Part shown: positions 1-6,068 of the stretch, piece by piece
Position numbering within the stretch: the first letter of the stretch is position 1
Layout: every line of letters begins with the position of its first letter
Origin: Caccocola sp964450835
GTDB lineage: Bacteria; Synergistota; Synergistia; Synergistales; Synergistaceae
Assembly (NCBI GenBank): GCA_964450835.1
Contig: CAYVEQ010000067.1
Location: 1-7,007, forward strand
Length of the DNA: 7,007 bases
Reading direction: 5' to 3'
The notes under the pieces: generated by a model
Told to the model about the DNA's origin: nothing
Databases searched by the model: none
The model's input: only the letters and a program-made list of their open reading frames with translations
Made by a program: the position numbers and the translations under genes

Positions 1-178
1 TCAGCGTCGAGGTGTACGCCGCGTCAAAGCTGAAACCCTCCGCCTTCAGAAGGCGGCCGGCAGCGCGCGCCTCCTCCACGCCCTTTTCGGACAGCGGCAC
101 GTCGGTCCAGCCGGTGAAACGGTTCTCCAAGTTCCATTGGCTCTGTCCGTGACGCAGAAAAATGATTTTGTACGTCAT
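1..178 (-). CDS. gpmA: 2,3-bisphosphoglycerate-dependent phosphoglycerate mutase, N-terminal part (cut by window edge)
   Basis: The minus strand from ATG at 178-176 encodes 59 residues before the window ends. They match the N-terminus of cofactor-dependent phosphoglycerate mutase, which interconverts 3- and 2-phosphoglycerate in cytosolic glycolysis and gluconeogenesis. The catalytic phospho-acceptor His is His10 in the motif LRHGQSQWN (residues 8-16). It is followed by the family signature NRFTGWTDVPLSEKG and a YTS motif near residue 55. The family is usually about 230-250 aa, so roughly three quarters of the gene lies outside. RHGQS replaces the common RHGES, a mild variation. A Shine-Dalgarno GGGAGG lies 10 nt upstream of this ATG. 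Another ATG inside that stretch is out of frame. A promoter at 261-289 and an upstream terminator at 371-399 suggest an independent transcription unit. By hand count the first 120 bases are 67.5% GC, higher than the copper-type cassette. Confidence 0.95.
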   Translation of the reverse strand, partial: MTYKIIFLRHGQSQWNLENRFTGWTDVPLSEKGVEEARAAGRLLKAEGFSFDAAYTSTL

Positions 179-260
179 GATTTTCCATCCTCCCACGCAA
201 GTCAGGATTGACGCCGTTTCCATTTTCAGAAAAGAAAACGACGCTCGATTTTCTTTTTGT

Positions 261-289
261 ATTGTAGCGCACTTTTCCATTTCGGTCGA
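261..289 (-). promoter_or_regulatory. sigma70-type promoter of gpmA
   Basis: On the minus strand, TCGACC (289-284) is separated by 17 nt from TACAAT (266-261). These match the -35 and -10 consensus at 4 of 6 and 5 of 6 bases. Transcription would start near 254, giving a leader of about 75 nt before the gpmA ATG. No operator is evident in the leader. Confidence 0.6.
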
Positions 290-365
290 GTTTTTTCCAA
301 AAGAGTCCGAAAAGTTTCCGCATCCGGCGGGGCGTTTCTGCCCGAGCGGCAGACGAAAAACGAAA

Positions 366-399
366 CAGAAAAAGGAGCCTCGCGAACGCAGGCTCCTTT
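366..399 (-). terminator. intrinsic terminator, shared-stem type
   Basis: A perfect 10-bp inverted repeat pairs AAAGGAGCCT (371-380) with AGGCTCCTTT (390-399) around a 9-nt loop. Read on the minus strand, the stem runs into TTTTTCTGTTTCG; on the plus strand the tail is TTTCGTTTTG, so it may work both ways. It lies just upstream of the gpmA promoter. It is the first convincing terminator downstream of the 661-aa membrane protein gene, about 750 nt past that stop codon. The tRNA-Leu terminator at 6434-6468 uses the same stem sequence. Confidence 0.75.
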
Positions 400-1146
400 C
401 GTTTTGTTCAATTCATTTTTCTCGTCTCTTCATCGGCGGCGGAGAAGGGAAACTTTCTGCGCGTTTCAAGAGAACGTCTCTCCTGTATTCGTATTCTCAA
501 AGCGCCGATTCAGGCGCTCAGGGTCTGCGCAGCGTTTCATGCCGCGGCGGAAAAACGGCAACTGTTTTTTACGTCTCAAATCGGCGCCGGTCACTGTAAA
601 GACGACACGCCGCGCCTGCGCCTGTTACAAAACGTCCCATGCCGGAACGATAAGCGCCTGTGTCCCTGTCCCATTACAACGCGTTTTCGACGCCGATCTC
701 AACGAATTATATTGTCCGCGCCGCTGCGTAACCGGCAAGCGGCAAATTTCCGTGTTGAGCACTGCCGACAACGGCTTTGATTGAAGCTAGGCGCGATTTT
801 GCCCAATCGTCAATGAGAAATTTTTTGGTTGGCATTGTGAGTTCGCATGAACTTGTTCAAACAGACGGTTGCGGCGACCGTGCCGCTCGTTTCCCGCAAT
901 AATTTAGAAAAACGACACACGTTTCCGCGGCGCTTGTCTTTGAGTAAACCGGCGCTGAAAATACCGTTTGAGCGGAACATCTTCGCGGGGGGCTTTTCCG
1001 AGCGAGCGGCTCGCGCACCGCGATCGGCCGCGTCCGGTCCGCGCTGTGCGCGGGCAGCGCGCCGAAGCCAGAGAGGGCGAGCCCCCGCGCAGTCCGCGCC
1101 GCAGGGAAGTTTATCTCCATAAACCGGCGGAAAGCGGGGGAACGCT
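400..1146. other. 747-bp stretch without a recognisable gene
   Basis: No frame on either strand gives a protein I recognise, and overlapping frames of up to about 175 codons look like GC-rich shadow frames with no good ribosome binding site. Several short inverted repeats are visible: GCGAGC/GCTCGC at 1002-1014, GCGCTG/CAGCGC at 1041-1060 and GTTTAT/ATAAAC at 1109-1124. None is followed by a T-tract, so none is a convincing terminator. The stretch could be a long 3' untranslated region of the membrane protein mRNA, decayed coding sequence, or spacer. A 42-codon minus-strand frame at 707-835 is discussed as a finding rather than called. Confidence 0.6.
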
Positions 1147-3132
1147 TCAGCCGCAGCAGGACATTCGGGGCCTCTCAAAGACTTCCGGCGGATAGATCAA
1201 AGGCTCGTAAGCGGCGACTTCATCCCTGATGGCGGCTTCATCCGCAGCGGAGAGGTCATCCAATACTTTGACGTAGACATAAAACCGGTTATCGCCTGTT
1301 GAAACATCAAAACTTTCAGTCGGGTACAGGCTCAGCCGATTCACTCCAGCGCCTAAAGTCAGCCGCTTGGAATAGTACGGCGCCAACAGGTCCGTGCCTG
1401 TTTCAGCTCCCGCCATGCTGTTTTTAATATTCCACAGCAAGGGCAGACCACGCTGCGCCACAATAACCGCGGGGATAAATCCACCGTCCGTCAATTCAAT
1501 GCTGACCTCCTGCACCACGTTTCCGGATTTATTCCCCGAGAGAGACGCCATCGCCAGCTTTTCTGTCGGAATCCTATATCCGGCACGCGTCGGAACGCTG
1601 ACTGTCTCGCCGGATGCCGCGATGCCGTCCTCGGTTCCGCCTGTAACAAAAATGTTGCCGCGGATCATTCCCATCCAGCAGCTATAACGAACTGTGCCGG
1701 CAGTGTCGGGCGTGAACTCAATAACGTTTTCCCCCGTATGAAACGTGTACTCGACGCCATAATCAGGGATCACAATACGGTCGTTACATCCGTTGATGCT
1801 TCCTTCCGGCGCGTCAATCACCCATTTTACCGGAATGCCGGCCTGAACCGTAATATTAGGATATCGGCCGAACTGTAATGTACTCCTGACCGTCTGCTTG
1901 CCGCCGGCAATTTCTACATTATTCTCCGCGACCGGATTCTTCCGCGCCGGAGTTCCTTGGCCGCTCCACAACACACAGGCTCCGACGACGACAGCCAGCG
2001 ACGCAAACTTTACCACGTTTCCGACGGCTTTTCTCTCAAAGGGAATACTCAACATCACTCCGGCAGCGCAAAGGGCTATAACCGCGACAAGGAGCAGATC
2101 GGGAGGGAACCAGCCGCTCAAAGATCCTCCCTGCGCGATCAGCGCCAATCCAAGGACAGCCACCAGGACAGCGCCAACGGTCATACACTCGTCCGTAAAT
2201 TTCCTGCCGAGCGCCGACACAATAGAGCCAAGGCCAAGCATTAACGGCACGGTGCCCAAACTGAACAGGAACATGGAGAAAGCGCCGGCCAGCGGACTGC
2301 CGGAGGCCAACGCCACAATCCACATGGATTGAAGCGGTCCGCAAGGCATAAACCCGTTCAGGACGCCCACATAGAAAGGACGGTTTGTCTTCGCTTTCCG
2401 CCGGTCAATCTTCCGTGCGAGAAATCGGGGCACGCGGACGGTGAATTTGCGAAGCCGCGGAAAAAGGCCGAGCATATTGATTCCCATAACCACCATGAAC
2501 AGGCCGGCTGTCATTTTCAAAACGCCTTGCAGGAACACCGACAATCCGACCTCTTTGCCGCCCCCGACCATGAAGCCTGCCGTGCCGAGGATAAAGCCGA
2601 TTGCCGTATATGACAAAACGCGCCCCATATTGTAAGACAGCGCCGGGCGTAACGCGCTCAACATGCCGGTATCGTCCGGCTCGCGATTGGCCCTCCGCGG
2701 GAGACATTGGGAGAGATTGATGCCGCCGCACATGGCTATACAGTGAACGGAAGTGCTCAGGCCGATTACAAAGAACATCCAGTATCCCATCTTTGAGTCG
2801 GCAAGCCTGCCCGGTACCAGCAGAGTCAATATTCCCGTCGATTGGAGCATGATATACAGGGAAACGATGACCGCAAGCTTCCAGACGACGTTCCTGACGT
2901 CTGATCCGGCAGTTTTCTTTTTTAGGATTGCTTCGTAGCCCAGACGCTCAACGACGCCGACGATCTCTTTCAGAGAGATTTTACCCTCGTCGTAAACGAT
3001 CTCAGCCGCGGCGCTGTTATAGCTGACGCTTGCGCTGACGATACCGTCTGTGTGAACAAGCGTTTTTTCAATTTTATCTTGGCAGTTCACGCAGGTCATA
3101 CCGCCAATGATCAGCCGGATTTTTTTGTCCAT
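1147..3132 (-). CDS. HMA - DsbD_2/TauE-SafE-like membrane core - cupredoxin fusion protein, probable copper (soft metal) handling
   Basis: This 661-aa protein has several parts. Residues 1-72 form a heavy-metal-associated domain with GMTCVNC (Cys14, Cys17), which typically binds Cu(I). Residues about 82-391 form a polytopic membrane region. It carries HCIAMCGG (His130, Cys131, Met134, Cys135) and FMPCGP (Cys264), signatures of the DsbD_2 / UreH-like / TauE-SafE-labelled families. Residues about 400-498 resemble a cupredoxin with Cys449 and the loop CWMGM (Cys485, Met487, Met489). Residues about 540-626 look like a second beta-rich cupredoxin-type domain without obvious ligands. The C-terminus ends MSCCG. 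Probable role: binding copper in the cytosol and passing it through or across the membrane to an extracytoplasmic cupredoxin. Direction and metal are inferred; an electron-transfer role like DsbD/CcdA is an alternative. The start is well supported by AGGAGG 8-9 nt upstream. A two-component system lies directly upstream. Confidence 0.85.
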   Translation of the reverse strand: MDKKIRLIIGGMTCVNCQDKIEKTLVHTDGIVSASVSYNSAAAEIVYDEGKISLKEIVGVVERLGYEAILKKKTAGSDVRNVVWKLAVIVSLYIMLQSTGILTLLVPGRLADSKMGYWMFFVIGLSTSVHCIAMCGGINLSQCLPRRANREPDDTGMLSALRPALSYNMGRVLSYTAIGFILGTAGFMVGGGKEVGLSVFLQGVLKMTAGLFMVVMGINMLGLFPRLRKFTVRVPRFLARKIDRRKAKTNRPFYVGVLNGFMPCGPLQSMWIVALASGSPLAGAFSMFLFSLGTVPLMLGLGSIVSALGRKFTDECMTVGAVLVAVLGLALIAQGGSLSGWFPPDLLLVAVIALCAAGVMLSIPFERKAVGNVVKFASLAVVVGACVLWSGQGTPARKNPVAENNVEIAGGKQTVRSTLQFGRYPNITVQAGIPVKWVIDAPEGSINGCNDRIVIPDYGVEYTFHTGENVIEFTPDTAGTVRYSCWMGMIRGNIFVTGGTEDGIAASGETVSVPTRAGYRIPTEKLAMASLSGNKSGNVVQEVSIELTDGGFIPAVIVAQRGLPLLWNIKNSMAGAETGTDLLAPYYSKRLTLGAGVNRLSLYPTESFDVSTGDNRFYVYVKVLDDLSAADEAAIRDEVAAYEPLIYPPEVFERPRMSCCG

Positions 3133-3137
3133 AAAAT

Positions 3138-3146
3138 TGACCTCCT
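3138..3146 (-). promoter_or_regulatory. strong Shine-Dalgarno of the HMA/cupredoxin fusion gene
   Basis: The minus strand reads GAGGAGGTC, followed within about 8 nt by the ATG at 3132. It fixes the start that gives an intact HMA domain and supports independent translation after the terminator that ends the kinase message. Confidence 0.75.
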
Positions 3147-3164
3147 CGCTTTGCTTATCCGAGC

Positions 3165-3173
3165 ATGATAGCA
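3165..3173 (-). promoter_or_regulatory. candidate extended -10 promoter of the fusion gene
   Basis: The minus strand reads TGC-TATCAT (3173-3165): a TGn extension and a -10 hexamer matching consensus at 5 of 6 bases. No good -35 box lies 17 nt upstream (CATAAA), as expected for an activator-dependent promoter. Transcription would begin near 3158, leaving a leader of about 26 nt that contains the Shine-Dalgarno site. Assigned by eye only. Confidence 0.4.
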
Positions 3174-3178
3174 GGCAA

Positions 3179-3194
3179 TTTTATGGTTTTTATG
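3179..3194 (-). promoter_or_regulatory. candidate response-regulator site: tandem CATAAAA repeats
   Basis: Two copies of CATAAAA on the minus strand (3194-3188 and 3185-3179) start 9 bp apart and fall where the -35 box of the extended -10 promoter should be. OmpR/PhoB-family regulators usually bind tandem direct repeats about one helical turn apart over a poor -35. The adjacent response regulator makes this an attractive target, but two A-rich 7-mers can occur by chance. Confidence 0.3.
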
Positions 3195-3297
3195 TGGATG
3201 CTTGTCCCGATGAAACAGGGTAAGGCGCTCGAACCTTATTCACCGCTCGATCCGCGCGCCGCGCCGACGGCTGACTTCCTTATACGTAAGCTCACAT

Positions 3298-3337
3298 AAA
3301 AAAGAACGGCAGCACCTTTCGCGCGGATGCCGCCGTT
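3298..3337 (-). terminator. intrinsic terminator after the histidine kinase gene
   Basis: On the minus strand a 12-bp stem (3337-3326 with 3316-3305, including two G-T wobble pairs) is followed by C and six T residues (3303-3298). It begins 10 nt after the kinase stop codon. It separates the regulator-kinase message from the downstream fusion gene, which must either use its own promoter or depend on read-through. Confidence 0.8.
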
Positions 3338-3347
3338 GTTTTGCTCT

Positions 3348-4751
3348 TCACATCGAAGCTGTCTTGGGCAAGACGACAGTGAAGCGACTTCCTTTTCCTT
3401 CCTCGCTCTCAACCCTTATTTCGCCTTTATGGGCCCGCACGATGGCCCTGACGATCGTAAGGCCGACGCCGGCGCCGCCCGTCTTGCGGTTTCTGGATTT
3501 ATCCGTGCGGTAAAACCTTTCAAAGATCCTTTTCAAATCCGCCCGCGGTATGCCGATCCCGCTGTCCTCTACGTGAATGATACCGCTGTCTTTCGTGTCC
3601 TCGATGACGATGCGGACCGCGCCGCCGTCGTTAGAATACTTAATCGCATTGGACACCAGATTCGTAATCGTCTGCTGTATTCGGCTCCGGTCAATGGGAA
3701 CAACGGAAATGTCGCCTGCGACCTGCCCATCCAGACGCCTTTCGCGAAGCAGACTCTCAAAATTGTCCATAACGGTCCGCGACAGTTCCCGCAAATCCAC
3801 ATCCGATTTGTTGAGAACCAGATTTTCATTTTCCGCCTGACGCAGCCGCTCCAGATCGGAGATCAGGCCGGAAAGTCGCCGCAATTCATCATAACAGCTT
3901 TGCAGGCGCTCGGGAGTGGGTTCCATAACCCCGTCGGTCATCATTTCCATGTAGGACAAAATATTGGCGACAGGCGTCCGCAACTCATGGGCGACGTCTG
4001 AAGTCAGGCGTCTTCTCAGATTTTCCTGTTCCGCCAAAGACTCTGCCATCTGATTGACGGCGCGGGCAAGTTCGCGCAATTCTTTCGTGCGGATGCCTTC
4101 CTTGAACCTAGCGTCGTAGTTGCCGTCAGAAATTTTCCGCGTGATTTCCACCACTTTGGAAATCGGTCTGACAATGTGATTTGCCAGCAGCACCCCCATT
4201 ACCACCGCGCCGAGCAGAGATACGCCTCCGACAACTATAAGGATATGGTTCAGAGCGGTAATGAACTGGAAGTCATTTTCGTCCATGTAATAAGGGCTGT
4301 AATAGCTGATGTCAAGGTATCCGACAGTAACGCCGGACTGTTTCAGGTTAAACCTCTGCGTTAAAAAATCGCCGTCAAGATCCGGACGCTCTTTTCGCAT
4401 ACGGTCGGCAATGGACTTCATTACATCATGGCAAAGGGTCATATCGTGGTGTTTCGCATCCCATAAGACATTTTCATCCACGTCGTATAACTTGACGATA
4501 AAGCCCTCTTTCAGCGCATACATTCCCATGCCGTGCACATAGTCGATATTCCAACCGCCGCTCTCCGAACGGTACTGGTTGGAAATATTATGCGCAATGT
4601 CAGCCGCCTCAAGTTTCTGCTGTTCCACCACATACTCGTCAAATTCCCCGCTTATCATCATGTCGGAAACGACGCCGATCAAGGAAACAGCGGCCAATAC
4701 CGTCAGCGCGAAGCGTATCGCAAGGGCCGAGCGGAGACTGTAACTTTTCAC
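3348..4751 (-). CDS. sensor histidine kinase (HAMP, HisKA, HATPase_c), probable metal-responsive
   Basis: This 467-aa two-component sensor has TM1 at about residues 11-33, an extracytoplasmic sensor at 34-166, TM2 at about 167-191 and a HAMP linker to about 241. The phospho-acceptor His255 lies in SDVAHELRTP. ATP-binding boxes follow: N box TNLVSNAIKYS (363-373), G1 DSGIGIP (396-402), F box IFERFYRTD (409-417) and G2 GGAGVGL (425-431). All catalytic motifs are intact and the length is ordinary for the class. The sensor has VHGMGM (72-77: His73, Met75, Met77) and HHDMTLCHD (101-109), possible Cu/Ag-type ligands. The domain itself is not a family I recognise. The start is GTG at 4751, overlapping the regulator's TGA as GTGA, so the two are almost certainly translationally coupled. 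It should phosphorylate the upstream-encoded regulator; the stimulus is inferred from ligands and neighbour. Confidence 0.93.
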   Translation of the reverse strand: MKSYSLRSALAIRFALTVLAAVSLIGVVSDMMISGEFDEYVVEQQKLEAADIAHNISNQYRSESGGWNIDYVHGMGMYALKEGFIVKLYDVDENVLWDAKHHDMTLCHDVMKSIADRMRKERPDLDGDFLTQRFNLKQSGVTVGYLDISYYSPYYMDENDFQFITALNHILIVVGGVSLLGAVVMGVLLANHIVRPISKVVEITRKISDGNYDARFKEGIRTKELRELARAVNQMAESLAEQENLRRRLTSDVAHELRTPVANILSYMEMMTDGVMEPTPERLQSCYDELRRLSGLISDLERLRQAENENLVLNKSDVDLRELSRTVMDNFESLLRERRLDGQVAGDISVVPIDRSRIQQTITNLVSNAIKYSNDGGAVRIVIEDTKDSGIIHVEDSGIGIPRADLKRIFERFYRTDKSRNRKTGGAGVGLTIVRAIVRAHKGEIRVESEEGKGSRFTVVLPKTASM

Positions 4752-5455
4752 TTTTCGTCACCGCAGAATTTGTATCCCAATCCATGGACGGTTATCACAT
4801 AGACGGGTCTTTTCGGGTCGGTTTCCACCTTCTTGCGGAGGTTCTTGATGTGGGTATCGATCACGCGGTCGCAGCTGTCGAAATCAGGGCCAAACACAAG
4901 GTCGATCAGGTTGTCCCGTGAAAACACTTTTTTCGGATGCTTCATCAGGACGGACAGGATCTTCCACTCGCTGGGGGTCAGGCTTAACAGTTCGCCCCGC
5001 TTTCTCACTTCGTTATGCCCGAAATCAATCTGCAAGTCGTCGTCATTCCATGAAAATTTCTCGGCCAGCGGCTTCAAATCGTCAGCCGTCCGGCGCAGGA
5101 CAGCCTCCATGCGGGCGTAGAGTTGCTTGATGCTGAACGGCTTCGTCACATAGTCGTCGGCGCCGATACGCAGACCGCCCAGCACGTCATTTTCCCCTGT
5201 CTTGGCCGTCAGCATGATGATCGGCACTCTCGACTGTTTGCGTATCGCCCGGCAAACTTCCTCGCCGGACATTCCCGGCAGCATCAGATCCAAAATGACA
5301 AATATGATCGGATTCCTCCGAAAGATTTCCAACGCTTTCCGGCCATCCTCGGCGGCAAACACACGATAGCCTTGTTTCGTTATGTACGCGGAAACGGATT
5401 CCCGTATCATTGCTTCGTCATCAACGACTAATACGTTTTTTTCCGTCATCATCAT
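4748..5455 (-). CDS. OmpR/PhoB-family response regulator
   Basis: This 235-aa two-domain transcription factor has an N-terminal receiver (about residues 5-120). It carries the acidic pair Asp12-Asp13, phospho-acceptor Asp56 in ILDLMLPG, Thr83 in MLTAK and Lys105 in VTKPF. The C-terminal winged-helix DNA-binding domain (about 140-232) shows LTPSEWKIL, the recognition-helix region CDRVIDTHIKNLRKK and the typical ending VHGLGYKF. All key residues are present and the length is normal. It is first in the two-gene unit with the kinase (4-nt GTGA overlap). Likely targets are the downstream fusion gene and perhaps its own promoter. Start choice: three consecutive ATGs occur at 5455, 5452 and 5449. 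GGAAAG lies 7 nt before the first, so 5455 is preferred. A TTG at 5470 would add five residues but has no comparable site. Confidence 0.95.
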   Translation of the reverse strand: MMMTEKNVLVVDDEAMIRESVSAYITKQGYRVFAAEDGRKALEIFRRNPIIFVILDLMLPGMSGEEVCRAIRKQSRVPIIMLTAKTGENDVLGGLRIGADDYVTKPFSIKQLYARMEAVLRRTADDLKPLAEKFSWNDDDLQIDFGHNEVRKRGELLSLTPSEWKILSVLMKHPKKVFSRDNLIDLVFGPDFDSCDRVIDTHIKNLRKKVETDPKRPVYVITVHGLGYKFCGDEK

Positions 5456-5788
5456 GACACATCTTTCCAATTCATCGCGGTGAGCGACAAAAACTCAGTT
5501 ATCCTTCTACTGACTACTGCCGGCCCGCTCTTTTCGCAAGAAAGGGCAGCCTGCTTTAAGGGTTCAACGCCGGCGACCGGCGGGAAGTCACCATTACAAG
5601 GAAGTCACGGAACCGACGGTTCGCCATTCATGCCAATGCAGCAGCCGCCGTCGGCGTCCTCGGAGATTTCAAGAGAACGGCCGCGGTTTTTTCGCCGGGG
5701 CCGCAACGCGTGGAGACAAGCCTTTTCCAGCCCTACGGCTTGAAGTCGCGCAAAAGAAACGCCAGAACTCCGGCGACACAGAATTATC

Positions 5789-5977
5789 TCAGCCGCGGTA
5801 CGCAAGTTTGCCGCGGAAGCACCTGACATCACGGGTCAGTTCGTTTTCAATATCGGACCGCCGCGTGCAAAACTCATCCGTGGCCGCTTCAACCTTCGTC
5901 TGTCCGTCTTTCCGTCGCCTCGCCGCGGCGCCGCACCTGCCGTAGATGTTGTTTTCAGACCTGCCGTCTTTGTACAT
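5789..5977 (-). CDS. possible 62-aa hypothetical protein
   Basis: A minus-strand frame starts at ATG 5977 and gives a 62-aa Arg/Lys/Glu-rich protein with no recognised motif, membrane segment or signal peptide. In its favour are the run GGAGGGGGT directly before the ATG (core-to-start spacing only 4 nt) and an extended -10-like box at 6060-6068 about 85-90 nt upstream. Against it, the sequence resembles no family I know, the region is GC-rich enough to leave open frames by chance, and an overlapping frame at 5605-5832 is just as open. I consider it more likely spurious or decayed than real. Confidence 0.2.
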   Translation of the reverse strand: MYKDGRSENNIYGRCGAAARRRKDGQTKVEAATDEFCTRRSDIENELTRDVRCFRGKLAYRG

Positions 5978-6059
5978 ACCCCCTCCGCGTGCTCTCGCGT
6001 ATCACGTAGAAAATTTAAATATTATCCGCGTATCCGTTGCCGATAAGCTGTGTTTTTTG

Positions 6060-6068
6060 AGTATAACA
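6060..6068 (-). promoter_or_regulatory. extended -10-like promoter element
   Basis: The minus strand reads TGT-TATACT (6068-6060), a TGn extension with a -10 hexamer at 5 of 6 matches. No -35 box is present at 17 nt. It overlaps an inverted repeat TGTGTT/AACACA with a 10-nt spacer. It points toward the weak 62-codon frame and the regulator gene, and could serve either. Confidence 0.3.

Noticed and set aside
162..784. Plus-strand open frames of 145 and 175 codons
   Set aside because: They run across the gpmA start, its promoter and its terminator, overlap each other in different frames, lack ribosome binding sites and match no family.
818..870. LexA-like palindromes around GTTCGCATGAACTTGTTC
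   Set aside because: Spacing and orientation do not match the known SOS boxes (CGAAC-N4-GTTCG), and no gene start lies next to it.
810..1178. Minus-strand 122-codon frame and its overlapping 87- to 91-codon neighbours
   Set aside because: It overlaps the end of the fusion gene, several frames are equally open in this very GC-rich patch, and no start signal or family motif is present.
1898..2332. Plus-strand 144-codon frame inside the fusion gene
   Set aside because: Antisense shadow of the membrane-core coding region, which has clear motifs on the other strand.
3133..3297. Riboswitch or CsoR/CopY operator before the fusion gene
   Set aside because: No CopY-type TACA-N2-TGTA box or CsoR-type G/C-tract palindrome was found, and no riboswitch core was recognised; only weak CCC/GGG and CTTA/TAAG symmetries are present.
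3327..4001. Plus-strand 224-codon frame
   Set aside because: Antisense shadow of the histidine kinase catalytic domain, whose H, N, G1, F and G2 boxes are all on the minus strand.
5471..5560. Promoter for the response regulator (TTGCGA with 17-nt spacer to TAGTCA)
   Set aside because: The -10 candidate matches consensus at only 2 of 6 bases; no convincing pair could be assigned.
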